From: Galeopsis tetrahit
Taxonomy: Eukaryota; Streptophyta; Magnoliopsida; Lamiales; Lamiaceae
DNA: 64,000 nucleotides
Assembly (NCBI GenBank): GCA_963675135.1
Contig: OY776120.1
Span: 24,766,001-24,830,000, forward strand
Direction of reading: 5' to 3'
Shown: positions 1 to 12,238 of the stretch, in pieces
Numbering within the stretch: the first letter of the stretch is position 1
How the letters are laid out: each line of letters begins with the position of its first letter
Program-made: the position numbers and the translations under genes
The notes under the pieces: generated by a model
What the model saw: the letters and a program-made list of their open reading frames with translations, nothing else
Told to the model about the DNA's origin: nothing
Database searches by the model: none

Positions 1-509
1 AATTATTATTCAACAATAAATTAATAGAATAATACGTATTATAATGCATATTATAGAATTTATGTGTATTATAGTGCATATAAACAATTTTTCATGCATT
101 TGTGTATGAATATGTATATTGAAGAGCACTCTGACAACATGTATATTGAAGTGCATATGAATGGGATTCTATACAAAACTTTTTAAATTTAGTTTCTATT
201 TATTTAAGGTGATATAGGAAAAAAAATGTAAGATATAAGAATGACTAATAGGGATAACTTTAATAGAGAAAATTCTCAAAATAAATCTTATTCTCCCCTT
301 TTTTTTCCTTCGTCATAGGGGCTGTTTTTTTCTACAAATTATTCTCCCCCTTTTTCTCCTTCATCATAGGACTTAATCCGTGACCTTGTACTTATACAAA
401 GCGTTTGTTACCACTTGGAGAATGGTTACTCTATTATATAATTATGTCTTTATTACAAGTAATAGATAGAAAGTCTACATGTGCATTAGTGTGCACATGT
501 ACAGGAAAC
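1..509. other. AT-rich spacer, no gene seen
   Basis: This stretch has no open frame of note and no terminal repeats that I can pair. It is AT-rich with short pyrimidine runs near 297-360. It leads into the left arm of the inverted repeat that brackets CACTA-1. Confidence 0.6.
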
Positions 510-665
510 CAACTCTTAATTTAATATTGTCTCTATCACGCTAACTAACGCCATTAATCATTTCTCAAATATTTTCATCCCCTTTAATGGTCACCATCGC
601 CAATAATTTTTTTTCTCAAATCTTTTCTCCCCAAATAAAAATTAATCTCATAGTGAAGGAAATAT
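510..665 (+). repeat. Left arm of inverted repeat around CACTA-1
   Basis: Read in reverse complement, this segment matches 8293-8460. Shared words include GAGATTAATTTTTAT, GGGGAGAAAA, ATATTTGAGAAA, GATAGAGA and AATATTAAATTAA, in the same order. CACTA-1 lies between the two arms, so an older inverted-repeat element probably served as its landing site. Superfamily not determined. Confidence 0.55.
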
Positions 666-769
666 AAAAACTCAGCAAACAAAAAACTAAGCCTATTGTC
701 ATCACATACAAAATTATGGCTAATATGGTTCTTCTACTTGTGATCTATTCACTACAAAAAAAAATGGCC

Positions 770-1110
770 AAAAGGCGAGGGGAAAGGCAACGGATTCCCC
801 CTCACTAATCATCAAGGTAACAGAAAAGACAACGGATTTTCCCCATTGCCAATATACTCGTTGCCATTTTATAGGTAACGGAATTGGAGAATCCATTGCC
901 TTTTTGCAACGGCAGGTGGCAGTTACCTTTTTGCAAGCGCGTGCAAGTCGTTGTCTTTTGGCGAGTGCGACATCCGTTGTCAATTGGCAACAATTCACAT
1001 CCGTCGCCTTTTCGCAACGGGCCCACATCCGTTGCCTTTTCGCAACGGGCCCACGTCTGTTGCCTTTTCGCAACGGATCCACATCCGTTGCCTTTTATGT
1101 CGTCGCCATT
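770..1110. repeat. CACTA-1 left subterminal repeats
   Basis: The word CCGTTGCCTTTTCGCAACGG and variants recur, most regularly at about 29-bp spacing between 1010 and 1100, in both orientations. In the En/Spm family such subterminal words are the binding sites of the TNPA protein (family knowledge). Confidence 0.8.
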
Positions 1111-1129
1111 TTATCAGTTTTAAAAAAAT

Positions 1130-1170
1130 GCGAACATGGGTTTCGAACCCAGGTATCGAGGCCACCAAAA
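1130..1170 (-). other. tRNA-like B-box motif inside CACTA-1
   Basis: The minus strand reads GGGTTCGAAACCC, the consensus of a Pol III internal B box, directly inside the left subterminal repeats. No convincing A box is seen nearby. A comparable motif with both boxes occupies the same relative place in CACTA-2. Confidence 0.35.
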
Positions 1171-1766
1171 AAATAATTTAATTACGGTGATTAAAAATAT
1201 TATCAATTCACACCATTTAAATTTATTTCAATCTTCAATTCACAACAATATCATTACACACAACATTGAATATAATTATTTTCACTTATACATTTAAAAA
1301 TATCAATTCATTTATCCATTTAAAACTATTTTCATCTTAATTAAAATCGTTCTCAAGTTAATTTTTAGTCTAAAATAACATTAGGTGATTAAAAATATCA
1401 ATTCACACTATTTAAATTTATTCTAATCTTCAATTTGCAACATTTAAATTCATTAATCTAATTTTCAATTCACAACAATATCATTACATACAACATTTAG
1501 TATAATTATTTTCACTTATCCATTTAATTAAAACTATTTTCATCTTAATTAATATCATTATCAAGTTCATTTTCAATTAAAATAACATAACAAACAACAT
1601 TAATTATAATCATTAGCATGTTCACGTCAATTAAAATAATATCACACACAACATTAAAATAAACAATCCTCAACGTCATTGTAATATAATTAAACATAAC
1701 AAAGTAATAGAAAATGTATCACTCCTCATCACCACCATCATCCTCAGCATCACCGTGATCCTCAAC

Positions 1767-4172
1767 CTAGTTACCATCCTGAACGTTGTTCGACGTCCTC
1801 AACAGCCTCGGCGCCCCACCCATCTGACCCATCATCGCTTGCATTTGTTCCTGAAAATGTTTGAGTAAGGGCTCCTCCGTCTGTTGCATTTGTAGGAGTA
1901 AGTGTTGCTCTCTGTCCTCATTGATTCTTCGTTCTTCAGCAATATCATGGTCAATGTCGGCCTGGGTGAATCGTCCATAAGCCGTACCACGTGACGTCTC
2001 ACTAGGACCGGAGGAGACACGTCTGTTCTTTCCTACTTGTCCAAAGCCCTTAACACGTCCATGAGACCTGCCGACCTTCTTCAAGTACAATTCAGACATG
2101 TCGGGTATAGATGGGGTCTGGATTGAACCATCCTCTGAAGTATGTCCATCTGACGGTTCACCTGAGAGATTGGCAACTCCTCCTGTACTTGGTCCTATAC
2201 ATGCATATTTAAAAGTGGGTTAATACATTTTCAAGTACAATTAAATATATATTTATTACTCCCTCCGTCCCGCAACTGTTTGCACTCTTTCCTTATTAGT
2301 CCGTCCCATAACTGTTTGCACTTCCATAAATGGTAAAGTTTTTCACAAACTCCACCCTTATAATACCCATTAATTTACCCATTTGCCATTACTTTTTCAC
2401 ACAATTAAACACACTAACTCACCATATTAAACCTAAACCAAATAATTTAATTAACCCAGCCCATTTAAATTAGCCCAACCCAAATCATTTAACCTAACCA
2501 ATCCATCATTTAACCATTCCACTATTCTAGCCTCTCTCACTTTTTTCGGCTTCATCCCCATCAAGCATTCAAGCGTGTAATTTCACGACGTCTCTCTGTA
2601 AAAATCCTAATCGTCTCTCTGTAAAAATCCTAATCGTCTCTCATTCATCCTGCCTTTTTCGAGTGGATCAATCGCCTCTCTCGAACAAGTTATTTGTTCA
2701 CCTTTCCCTCCCTCTCAAAGTGGATCGATTTTCTCTGGTTCGATTTTGACGGGTTCATTTTTTGTTCAAACAAATCAATTTTTCGATGCGAGACTTAACG
2801 AAAGTACGAATTTTATGTTTCCATTTGGTGAAATAGGGTTTCGTGTTTGATTTTAGTTCGATTTTGCTTCGATTTGGTGAAATAGAGCTGCATGTTCGAT
2901 TTTTGGTTCGATTTTTCTTCGTTTCGGTGAAATAGAGTGTTAATTTGTGGGTGTACACTATTGTTTGTTCGATTTGTGAATGTACACTGTTTTTGTGGGA
3001 GTTAATTTCTGAAATTTCATAATATGATGTTTTTAGTGTTTGTATTATAAACAAATTTGATGTTCCCCTGTTTTTAGTATTGCAATGTTTTTGTTAGGAA
3101 AAGGGTTTATATTTATGTTGATTTTAGTTAAAATCTCTCTTTCTGTCGATTTCTATTATGAAAAAATTTGATGTTCCCCTGTTTTTTTAGTATTGCAATA
3201 CTGTTTTTGGATTGATTTGCAGTCAAGAGAGAAGTATACTATTATGATAAATGAATTGGATCTAATTTCTGTGAACCACGGTTACTTAATCTGTGGGTAG
3301 GTTTGAATTAAACCTCAAACTAATCCATTCATTAACTTTACATGATTGTACCACAATACCCCTAGTCAATTAGTCAAAAAGTGGTTTTTCTTATTTGGTG
3401 TGCACAAAACTTGGTGCAAACAAACCTGGGACAGAGGGAGTATATAATTTTATATGTACGTATACATATATGTACACACTTACAATAATATCATTCGTAA
3501 AACCATAAGTGTATGTGTCGTTTCCGTAACGGTGGTAATATTCAACTATCTCTCAGTCGTAGGCAGGGCGTCCCATCTTCTGCTCCTGTATTTTGAATCG
3601 AAGACGTACAAAATGAATAAAAAATTAACTCAAATTAAGTATAATTTACCACAAATACTTACAATGCGTTGTGCGACCTATGCTGCTCCACGAGCTCCGC
3701 CTTTATGAGTACCACAACCAGTACCCGGACCTCCAGGCTCGAATAAGCGGTTCTTACGACACTGCTCGCTCTTCTTAACTGTGGCAGGATCGTTCCAGTG
3801 ACGAACTAAGTCGTTCCAAACATTGACATCCCACCTCGGCTTCTTCTTCTTCTTCTTCCATGATGTCTTGACGTTTGATAACATGCCAGAGTACCGATTT
3901 GCTACTCTTTCAAGAAAGAGCCCGTACACCTGTTCAGAAAATGTGGTATTAGGGTCCCACGTGACCTCGGTCTGCAAAAAAAAAAGAATTAATTTAACAA
4001 AATGTAAATGTAAAGTTATTGTACACATCATTAATTAATTATACCTGGAATGTCTCCCACCACCGTTGAATCGTACCGGGTGATACATGGGCAAAGCTGT
4101 GTGCACCAAGCTCCATATTCCTGTACATAATCTGTCTGATCGTCCTCAAGATTAAATTTGAAGGCATCATCC
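1767..4172 (-). pseudogene. TNPA/Transposase_24-like accessory gene of CACTA-1
   Basis: Three coding pieces can be read on the minus strand: about 4172-4047 (ending RWWETFQ at a GTATAA donor), about 3975-3678 (starting TEVTWDPNTTFSEQVYGLF and containing a lysine run and WDVNVWNDLVRHW), and 2099-1767 (C-terminal, with a charged stretch EERRINEDREQHLLLQMQQ and MGQMGG). The order and wording fit the plant Ptta/En/Spm Transposase_24 family, which supplies the DNA-binding accessory protein of CACTA elements. The gene lies downstream of TNP2 on the same strand. A 1.2-kb Stowaway sits between the last two pieces, probably within an intron. I could not fix the start codon or prove an intact reading frame, so it is listed as a pseudogene. 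Confidence 0.6.
2259..3440. mobile_element. Stowaway-type (Tc1/Mariner) element, long
   Basis: It begins CTCCCTCCGTCCCGCAACTG and ends GGGACAGAGGGAG, flanked by TA (2257-2258 and 3441-3442). At 1182 bp it is far longer than the 220-300 bp copies elsewhere in the window. Its core (about 2560-3230) is T-rich with repeats of TTCGATTTT, GGTGAAATAG and GATGTTCCCCTGTTTTT, and may be captured host sequence. No transposase is visible. Confidence 0.8.
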
Positions 4173-4482
4173 TGTTACACATAAAAACCTGTTCTCGACG
4201 CGATATATCTTCACCTATATATATAAGCCGAATTAATGTGAGAATTTATATAACTTAACACTTTACACAGATCGTTATTTTAAGATAGCTTACAATTTCT
4301 TCAAATCACGATGCAAATCCATCTTGTAGGCTTAAATCTGATTCAGAGGCCGAGAGATTTGGTTGAACAACTTGAAGTTGTTGCATGAATAGCCTACGTA
4401 CGATATAAGATTAATAAGACATGTCAACACTGAGTATTGGATTAAAACTTTTTTTGGTCAGATTGACTTACTGAACATATGG

Positions 4483-7157
4483 CTACACCTCATCACAATT
4501 CAACAACACGTACGTATGAGCAACTTTTTTCTCCTCGTCTAAAATCCATATTTTCTTAGGCTTTCCAAATCGTTTGTCAGGCGCCTTAAATATGGAAAAA
4601 GTGCCCTCGACATACTCGTGTACTTCGTCCCGACCGTCGTTATTACGAGGTACATTGTGTATCCTTGTCGTAACATGGTCCTCGAAATAGTGAGAACAAA
4701 ACATTGACGCCTCTTTAGTTAAATATGCATTTGCAATCGAAGCTTCAACACATGCTTTGTTACCCACGCTTAATTTCAAGGTGCGAAGATACCTGATTAA
4801 ATTTTAAGAATCGTAAGTTCAAATAATTTGAAGAATCGTATGAGAAATTAATTAAATTACCCCTCGTATGGATACATCCATTTGTATTGAACTGGACCAA
4901 CAACTTTTGCTTCATATGCAAGGTGCACAGGTAGATGTTCCATAGAGTTGAAGAACCTGGGTGGAAAGATACGTTCCAGCTTGCACAAGATGACTGAGAT
5001 ATCTGTTTCCAGTCGAGTCATGTTGTCAACTGTGATGGTTGTAGAAGTTAAGTTCTTAAAAAATAGACTAAGCTCAGTGATTGCTTTCCACACATTGAGC
5101 GGCAGAATTTTGTAAAAAGCAATCGGTAGTAGTCTCTGCATAAACACGTGACAATCATGACTCTTCATCCCATACAATTTCAATTTCGACCAGTTAATAC
5201 AACGGGACATGTTAGACACATGGCCATCTGGAAACTTCAACTCACTTATCCACTTACAAATAACATAATTTTGCTTCTTATCAAGTGAATAAGAAGCCTT
5301 AGGATACTTTGATGTACGTGGACATTTCATGAGGGAGGGACGACGACAATAATCATTCAGCTCTTCTCTTGATTTAGATGTGTCCTTTATTTTCCCCTCC
5401 ACATTCATCACCGTGTTGAATACGTTATCAAACACATTTTTCTCAATATGCATCACATCTAAATTGTGTCGTATCAACAAGGTACTCCAATACGACAACT
5501 CCCAGAAAATGTTTTTCCACTTCCACCCTCCAAAAAGTTTTTTGTTGTGGGCCTCAGCACCCTCCTCTATAACCTTTCTATATCCCAAATGATCAACTTC
5601 GTGTAGGAGACTCACACCCGTTCGAATAGGCGGTGGATCATCTGTGACTACTATTCCGGCCATGAATGCAGTTTTATTCGTCCGCCACGTGTGATTCAGT
5701 GGTAAAAACTTTCGGTGGTTGTCGAACCACGACTGTTTTCGACTGAGCCTCAAAGAGAATGCATCGGTGTACTCTCCACAATATGGACACGCAAGCCTTC
5801 CGGCTGTACTCCAACCAGACAACATTGAGTATGCTGGGAAGTCACTAATGGTCCAGATAAGTGCAGCTCGCATCAAAAAGTTTTGCTTTCTAGCAACATC
5901 GTAAGTTTGCACCCCATTTTCCCATAAAAATCTTAAATCTACTATCAGTGGTTATAAAAACACATCAAGTTTGTCCTTCGGACTTTTAGGCACGAGAATC
6001 GAAAGAAACATGAATTGATCCTTTATGCATAACCATGGGGGTAGATTGTACGGAGTAAGTATAACTGGCCATGACGAATATTGTTTCCCCGTCATTCCAA
6101 ACGGTGCAAAACCGTCTGTGCTCAAGCCCAACCTAACATTCCTAATTTCAGATGCAAAATCAGGATACGAACAGTCCAAATGCTTCCAAGCCAACGAGTC
6201 TGCCGGGTGACGCATAACACCAGAGTCATCAGAAGCGCACGAGGCATGCCATGCCATATCCTTCGTAGTGGCCTTGAACATGTACAATCTTTGCAAACGA
6301 GGAATTATCGGAAAGTAGAACATCTCCTTAACCGGGCGTTTCTTTTTCAACCGACCATCTGCATCAACCCTACTCAGCTTATACCGTGATCGACCACAAA
6401 TCTTACAAAAATCTAGTTCGTTGTCTGCACCCCAGAATAACATGCAATTCTGTGCACAACAATCAATCATTTCTACCGGAAGACCCATCCCACTCATCAA
6501 ATGTTTGGTGTCGTTAAATTTCTTGGGAACCTTATTTTCAGAAGGACAAATCTCACGAATCAACTCAACGACCTGATTGTATCCCCTTTTAGACAATTTG
6601 TTTTCCGTTTTAATGTTCAACAATCTGGAATTGAATGACAACTGCAAATGAGATTCACAACCAGGATACAAGTTTTGGTCCGCTGCACGAAGCATGCCGT
6701 AAAACTGTGTCGCATTCTCGTTAGGGGGTTCTTCATTAAGTGCCTCCTCTTCCACGTTTATTCCAAAATCAATGTTTGGGCCACTCATTAACTCTTCTAC
6801 CATAGTGTGGTACGAACTAGGTCCCGCTGGGTCAACGTCGTTTGAAGTTGACGCAAATTCATTAGTGTTTTGAAATGGATGTGGACCCCAACTCTCTTCC
6901 CCGTGATAAATCCAATTACAATAATTTAGTGTAAAACCATTTCGATATAAATGAGATTTCACTTCATTAGGATCTCTATAAGTTTGATTTCGACATCTAG
7001 CTTTCGAACAAGGACACCTAATTTTTCCTTCCCAAATCGAATTCGGATTACTAGTGGCAGCTTCAATAAATTCATTTACTCTACTAATAAATTCGGGGTT
7101 CATAATCCCATTCACTAAACTTGGACTATACATCCAACTACGACTTGAATAATTCAT
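4483..7157 (-). pseudogene. TNP2-type CACTA transposase, broken by nonsense codons
   Basis: The ATG at 7157 opens MNYSSRSWMYSPSLV, a Transpos_assoc domain with the cysteine motif CPCSKARC. The Transposase_21 (TNP2) region follows, with MGLPVEMIDCCAQNCMLFW, CKICGRSRY and STDGFAPFG. An in-frame TAA at 5949-5951 splits the protein. Reading resumes in the same frame with PLIVDLRFLWENGVQTYD. The DUF4218 region (GMKSHDCHVFMQRLLPIAF, FFNSMEHLPVHLAYEA) runs to a splice donor near 4860. A second exon (4792-4483) ends DEV, then TAG where the family has glutamine (DEVQPY). Both stops are what CAA or CAG becomes by C-to-T change. No DUF4216 exon follows, unlike CACTA-2. Confidence 0.88.
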
Positions 7158-7639
7158 GTCAATCGACGTCTACAACACACAAACAACCAACGTCTCATTC
7201 CTCCAACTCGATAAAAATTATGTGTTACAGTTCCAAATATATATATTCTAAAAATTATTCTAACACCCCTAACAACTAAATTCATATAACTTAATTAAAA
7301 CATACATATGCATAACACAATTAACAATTAACATGCATGCATACAAATTAACATTTAATTTAAAACAATTCTAAAAATAAATCAACAATTTTATATATAT
7401 ATATACATACAACATATATATACATAGATATACTATATACATATAACTTCAAATTTAATCAATGAAAACGAAAAAAAATTACCGTAGAAATGATCCCGTC
7501 GAAGTGTAGAATAAAAATGGCCAAAAAACGAGTTCGATCTGCAACGGCGGCGACGACGGACAACGGTGGAGGTGTAACTCGAGAGGGAGGAGGTGTGTGC
7601 GGCCGCTACTGTTTCTGGAAGAAGAAGCTGTGTATTTAA

Positions 7640-7888
7640 ATCTACTTAGGGCGACGGTTTTCGCAACGGGCCCATTCCCGTTGCCTTTTAGCGAGTGGGG
7701 CCCCATTGCAAAAAGGCGAGGGGCAAATATCCGTCGCCTTTTGGCGAGTGCGAAACACTCCCTTGCCTTTTCCGTTGCCAAAAGGCAAGGGCGACAACAT
7801 CCGTCGCCTTTTTTCTGGCAGTTGCCAATTGGCAACTGCCGCCTGCCCTTGCTAATATTCGTCGCCTTTTGGCCAATTTTTTGTAGTG
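7640..7888. repeat. CACTA-1 right subterminal repeats
   Basis: The region carries repeated CGTTGCCTTTT, CGTCGCCTTTTGGCGA and AAAAGGCAAGGGCGAC words in both orientations, mirroring the left end. It lies just upstream of the TNP2 start, where it could also serve as promoter. Confidence 0.78.
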
Positions 7889-9018
7889 GTTACCAATTAT
7901 GAAATAGTCGTGTTAGCTTAAAAAATAAACAAAGAAAAGTAAAAAAAAAAAACTTATCATGGTTGCTTCGACTGCAAACACTGCATGTCCTACTACTTTG
8001 TGTCATTGCTACCTCCTTTGATGATTTAAGTTGTTTGCCACCTCTTTAGTACGAACATGATGTGGTCTTGAACATTCAATCAAAAAGTTGATGATTTAAG
8101 TCGTTTGCCGCATCCTTTAATACGAACAGGAGGATGTAGGTCTTGAACATTCAATGAAAAAGTATGTGCCACATTGTCGGTTTGTTGGTATAAAAAATGT
8201 TGCACTGCGCATATAAGAGTTTCATCTGTGTTCGAAATCGGTTTGCAAATATACATCATACTGTCCTACCACTCCTTTTGAAACAATAAATATCTTCACA
8301 ATGAGATTAATTTTTATTTTGGGGAGAAAATATTCTGAGAAAAAAGTAATGCCTATGGAAATATTTGAGAAAAAATTAATAGCTATGGAAAAATCTGAGA
8401 AAAAATTAATGGCAAGAAAAGATTTAAGTGATAGAGATAATATTAAATTAAATGTAAAAAAAGATTTTTTTTAATAATTTTGATAGAAATAAAATAAAAC
8501 ATTGATATTATATTAAATTAAAATTAAATATAAATAAGAATTTATTGACGTGGCATGTCACGTAGGATGGTGGGCAAAGAAATAGTGTCCACTAGTGGGC
8601 TCTATATCATTTTTGTGCTACATATATATTAAATTAATTAATTGAGATAAATTTGTTAATGAATTATTGTTTGTATGGTAAAATTGTTTATAATAATCAC
8701 AATAGTTGTAATCTTATTAATAACTATAAATTTAATTAGAAAATGAGGAATGGTACAACTAGTTTTTTTTTTTTAATGACCAACCAATATAAAAATATAT
8801 ATATATATATTTTTTGAATGACAAAAATAAATTGTGAAAAAATGTGGATGTGAATATTAAATGATTATTTGATTACTTTTGAAAATGATGTGTTTCTACA
8901 GATTCTCAACAATGATGCCACACATGACATCCAAAAAACGAAGGTTTTACGAATTTAGTTGTATTGTATTTATAGTTTGATTCACATGTTATGTGTTTTT
9001 TTTATTTGCATCGAGTTG
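7889..9018. other. Spacer with two-copy 70-bp tandem repeat and inverted-repeat arm
   Basis: A tandem pair begins at 8021 and 8091 (shared words ATGATTTAAG, TACGAACA, GGTCTTGAACATTCAAT). The right arm of the inverted repeat around CACTA-1 is at 8293-8460. The rest is AT-rich, and no gene is visible. Confidence 0.55.
8293..8460 (-). repeat. Right arm of inverted repeat around CACTA-1
   Basis: Inverted match to 510-665, diverged by small insertions (an extra GAGAAAAAATTAAT block is repeated). See the left arm entry. Confidence 0.55.
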
Positions 9019-10025
9019 TATGCTGTAACACCCCATAATTTCATCATATATTATAATAACGCATAAGATATTATTTTAATAAATTAGAATAAATAAATAA
9101 ATATATATATATTAGAAATATTATAGGTTTAATACTTTAATGGAATGATTTGATAAACACACGTACACACATATGCACATATGCTTAGTACTTTTATTAT
9201 ATAGATTTTTTTATATAAATATAAAAAAAAATTTAAAATATAATTGTGCAAAGAAAATCATTTTTCCAAAGTTCTCGCGGTTGTTTTATTAAAATTTTAA
9301 ATGCGGATATATGTACCCTTAATTACTACGTGTCTTCTTAGATTTCTCTCTTCTTAATTTTTTAATTTTCTATTTTTTTCAGAATTTATCTTTATTTTTT
9401 TTGTTCTCTCTCCTCCTCTCTTCTCTCTCTTTTTTTCTACTGTTTTTTAAAATTATTTTTCTCTCTCTCCTCTCTCTCTCTTTTATTCTTTACAGTTTTT
9501 TTAAATTTCTCTCTGTTTAATTCTCTCTCCCAACCTCTCTCCCCCATTTTTATTACCGTTTAAAAAAAAAAAAAATTATCTCTCCTCTCTTTCTCTCTCT
9601 CTTTTTTTGATTTTTTACCGTTTTCTTTAATAGTTTTTTAAAATTTCTCTCTGTTTAATTATTTACTAGTGTAAAACCCGCGAATTTCGCGGAATTGAAA
9701 AAAAAAAAACATTATTATTTAATAAGATTTTATATAATTTATTATTTTAAAATATATTTGATGATAATTAATGTATTTGATAATTCATGTCATATTAGTT
9801 CAGATTTAATAAGAGAATGTTTTGTCATTTGTGTATGGTTGAAAGTGAATGTTTTGTCATTTGTGTATGGTTGTAATATGTTAGTTTGTATGGATGTTTT
9901 ATAGATGAGAGTTTGGGCTATTATATCCAAAATTATATCAATTGTATGTGAGTCCTGTTTAATAATGTTTTCTTAATGCATGAGGTGAAATTGAAATTAA
10001 GAGATTGCCTGAAGTGATGAAATCG

Positions 10026-10119
10026 TCATAATTTTTTTAAATTATCAACATTAAAGAAATCATATAGCATTGTCATAATTTTTTTAAATTATCAACATTA
10101 AAGAAACCATATAGCATTG
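10026..10119. repeat. 47-bp tandem duplication
   Basis: The unit starting GTCATAATTTTTTTAAATTA and ending CATATAGCATT occurs twice head to tail, with one or two differences. Confidence 0.7.
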
Positions 10120-10135
10120 TCAAGAGAACATAAAA

Positions 10136-10298
10136 AAAGGAAAGAGAGGGATGGGGTTTCTCTCGCTTTTGGCATAGCGGGCCCCCTGCGGAAGGCTCGC
10201 ACGACGGGCTATTAGCTCAGTGGTAGAGCGCGCCCCTGATAATTGCGTCATTGTGCCTGGGCTGTGAGGGCTCTCAGCCACATGGATAGTTCAATGTT
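10136..10298 (+). other. Plastid DNA insertion (NUPT): rrn16-trnI spacer and 5' trnI-GAU
   Basis: From about 10136 the sequence reads GGAAAGAGAGGGATGGGGTT, then TCTCGCTTTTGGCATAGCGG, then the 5' half of plastid tRNA-Ile, then intron sequence starting TTGCGTCATTGTGCCTGGGC. This matches what I know of the chloroplast rrn16-trnI(GAU) region. Homology stops near TTCAATGT (10298). It lies inside the 9665-16149 element, so it entered the nucleus after, or together with, that element. Confidence 0.88.
10206..10242 (+). pseudogene. trnI-GAU: Plastid trnI-GAU exon 1 fragment
   Basis: The 37 nt starting GGGCTATTAGCTCAGTGGTA and ending CCCCTGATAA are the 5' exon of plastid tRNA-Ile, including the D arm and anticodon-stem half. 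The second exon is absent and the intron is cut after about 55 nt. It cannot give a tRNA. Confidence 0.88.
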
Positions 10299-10763
10299 AA
10301 CCAGACTTATCAATATCCATAATAATATAAAAAATATGTCTCCAAATCTTAAAAATACATTTTCAAACAAAACACTTTCAAAAAAATACATAAACATATA
10401 TTTAACATGTACTTTTTAAAAAAAAATACATAAACATATATTCTCATCTTCAAGTAGTACAAGAAAGTTTTTCTTGCCACAAAAGATAAGTAATGTAATA
10501 CAGTCTTAAGATAAATAATGTAATATTCAAAAGTTAAAGAAAAAACGATCTCCTTGTTTTTTTGGTGATAACGTGGTTGTACCCAATGACGGACCCATAA
10601 ATTTTCGATAGGGGGCCCGATTAATATTATTATAAAAATAAAAAAATATGTACTCATTATTTTCATCAAAATTCCACATTATAAAATTGTCAATACGTCA
10701 CATTTCATTAAATTAAATTGATCGAATAAGTTGACTTTTGCTATGTTTTGGTACAAGTTAATA

Positions 10764-11040
10764 CTCCCTCCGTCCCGTGATAACTGGCACATTTTAACTA
10801 ATTCACTTTAAAAAACAATTGAATTTAGTGGTGTAGAGTCAAATAAGAAAGCGTATTTTGAGTGATTTGATAAGGTGTAAGAAGGATTTAGTTGGATGTA
10901 CAATAGATTTAGTGAAATTTAGGATAAAATGTAGACCCAAAATGAGTGACTATTTTAAAATAAAATGATGTCTGGATATATATTAATTTTATGGATTATT
11001 TTTATATAAAAAAATGTGCAAATAATTATAAAACATAGTA
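10764..11040. mobile_element. Stowaway MITE, decayed right end
   Basis: A TA followed by CTCCCTCCGTCCCGTGATAA marks the left end. The body has the usual Stowaway wording. The right TIR is recognisable only as AAAATGTGCAAATAATTATA followed by AAACATAGTA, a decayed version of the expected terminus. Confidence 0.6.
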
Positions 11041-12176
11041 TTAATTTTAATATGCGTGAAATTACCAAAATACCCCTAACAAATTTACAAAATTAGCGGG
11101 GCCCACGGGCCCCATGGGCATCATGAAATTACCAAAATACCCCTAACAAATATACAATGATATAGTTATTCTGTTATTCTCCAAGTAGAATCTGAGATGA
11201 CGATAAGATTTTTTTTTGTATGTATAAGTAAAGAGAGGAAAAAAGAAAAAAAAAACAAAATAGCCGACATGCTATGTTTCACAATCAACTAAAACATTGA
11301 AGAATGTTATAAAAAAAAAAAGGGACATGGTTCTTCACATCTTCTTTTAACTCTTATTCAACATTCTCCTTGAACTCCTGTTCTCATTCTCTTCGCATCT
11401 TCTTTAAACACTTATTCAACATCCTGAAAATTAGAGAAGAAAAATAATAAAAAAGTAAACTAAACTAATTGCAAAAAAATTGAAAGAACCTAAAAAGAAA
11501 GAGAGAGTAGAAAGAAAAAACAATAATTTAAAAGTATAAATCTCATTAATCATTCAATCTTTATATATCTCATCATTAAGATTTGATGTAAATTAAATAG
11601 AAAAAAATTAAAAGAGAATTCTAGTAAAACGTACAAATGAAAGAGAATAATACATTTGGAAAATTAATAATCATTATTTTCTGTATTTCAAACGTTTTTG
11701 AAAAATTCTATCAGGAACGGAGTAGGAAAGAAATAAGTAAATTTCTTTTTAACAAAAGTACACATAATTCAAAGATGACAAAACACAGAAACTTAAAATT
11801 TCACATCTTCGTTGAACTCTCTTCATTGAACTCTTATTCCACATTTTTTCCCTTTTTGCAATTTGACGTCATGTTTAGGAATGGATGAGGAAAAAAAATT
11901 ACATTATCTAAAAAAAATTAGAGAACACAAAAACATAAAATTACCTTAATATTTTCTTAAAAAAGAACTTGATCCAGCAAGTGAGAAGATGCACTCAATA
12001 TTGGATATATAATATATTTCATATATATTATATATTGTATTTATGTTAATTTTCCTTATTAACCTAGATTTGAGATATATATATTAGATATGTTTTGTAT
12101 CTATAAATACTCCCTCATGTAATCTTTTACATTCACTCAATGAAATTATAATTTCACAATTCATTGTTTCTCTATA

Positions 12177-12188
12177 TGGTATCAGAGC
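12177..12188 (+). promoter_or_regulatory. TRIM primer binding site (initiator tRNA-Met)
   Basis: TGGTATCAGAGC directly abuts the 5' LTR. It is the standard plant LTR-retrotransposon priming site for reverse transcription. Confidence 0.9.
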
Positions 12189-12238
12189 ATCTCGGCTCAC
12201 GCCCAAATAATCCTGGGTTCGATTCCACCCAAATCCTC

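Larger units (their letters stand above)
750..7888 (-). mobile_element. CACTA (En/Spm) DNA transposon, CACTA-1
   Basis: The left end reads CACTACAAAAAA followed by TGGCCAAAAGGCGA. The right end (7859-7888) is its reverse complement. The flanking 3 bp are ATT (747-749) and GTT (7889-7891), an imperfect target duplication. Both ends carry arrays of the subterminal word CGTTGCCTTTT/AAAAGGCAACG. Inside, on the minus strand, lie a TNP2-type transposase gene and, downstream of it, a TNPA/Transposase_24-like gene. A Stowaway MITE interrupts the second gene. Both coding regions are damaged, so this copy is unlikely to be autonomous. Confidence 0.92.

Noticed and set aside
10206..10242. Functional nuclear tRNA-Ile gene
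   Set aside because: Only the plastid 5' exon is present, followed by truncated group II intron sequence; there is no 3' half.
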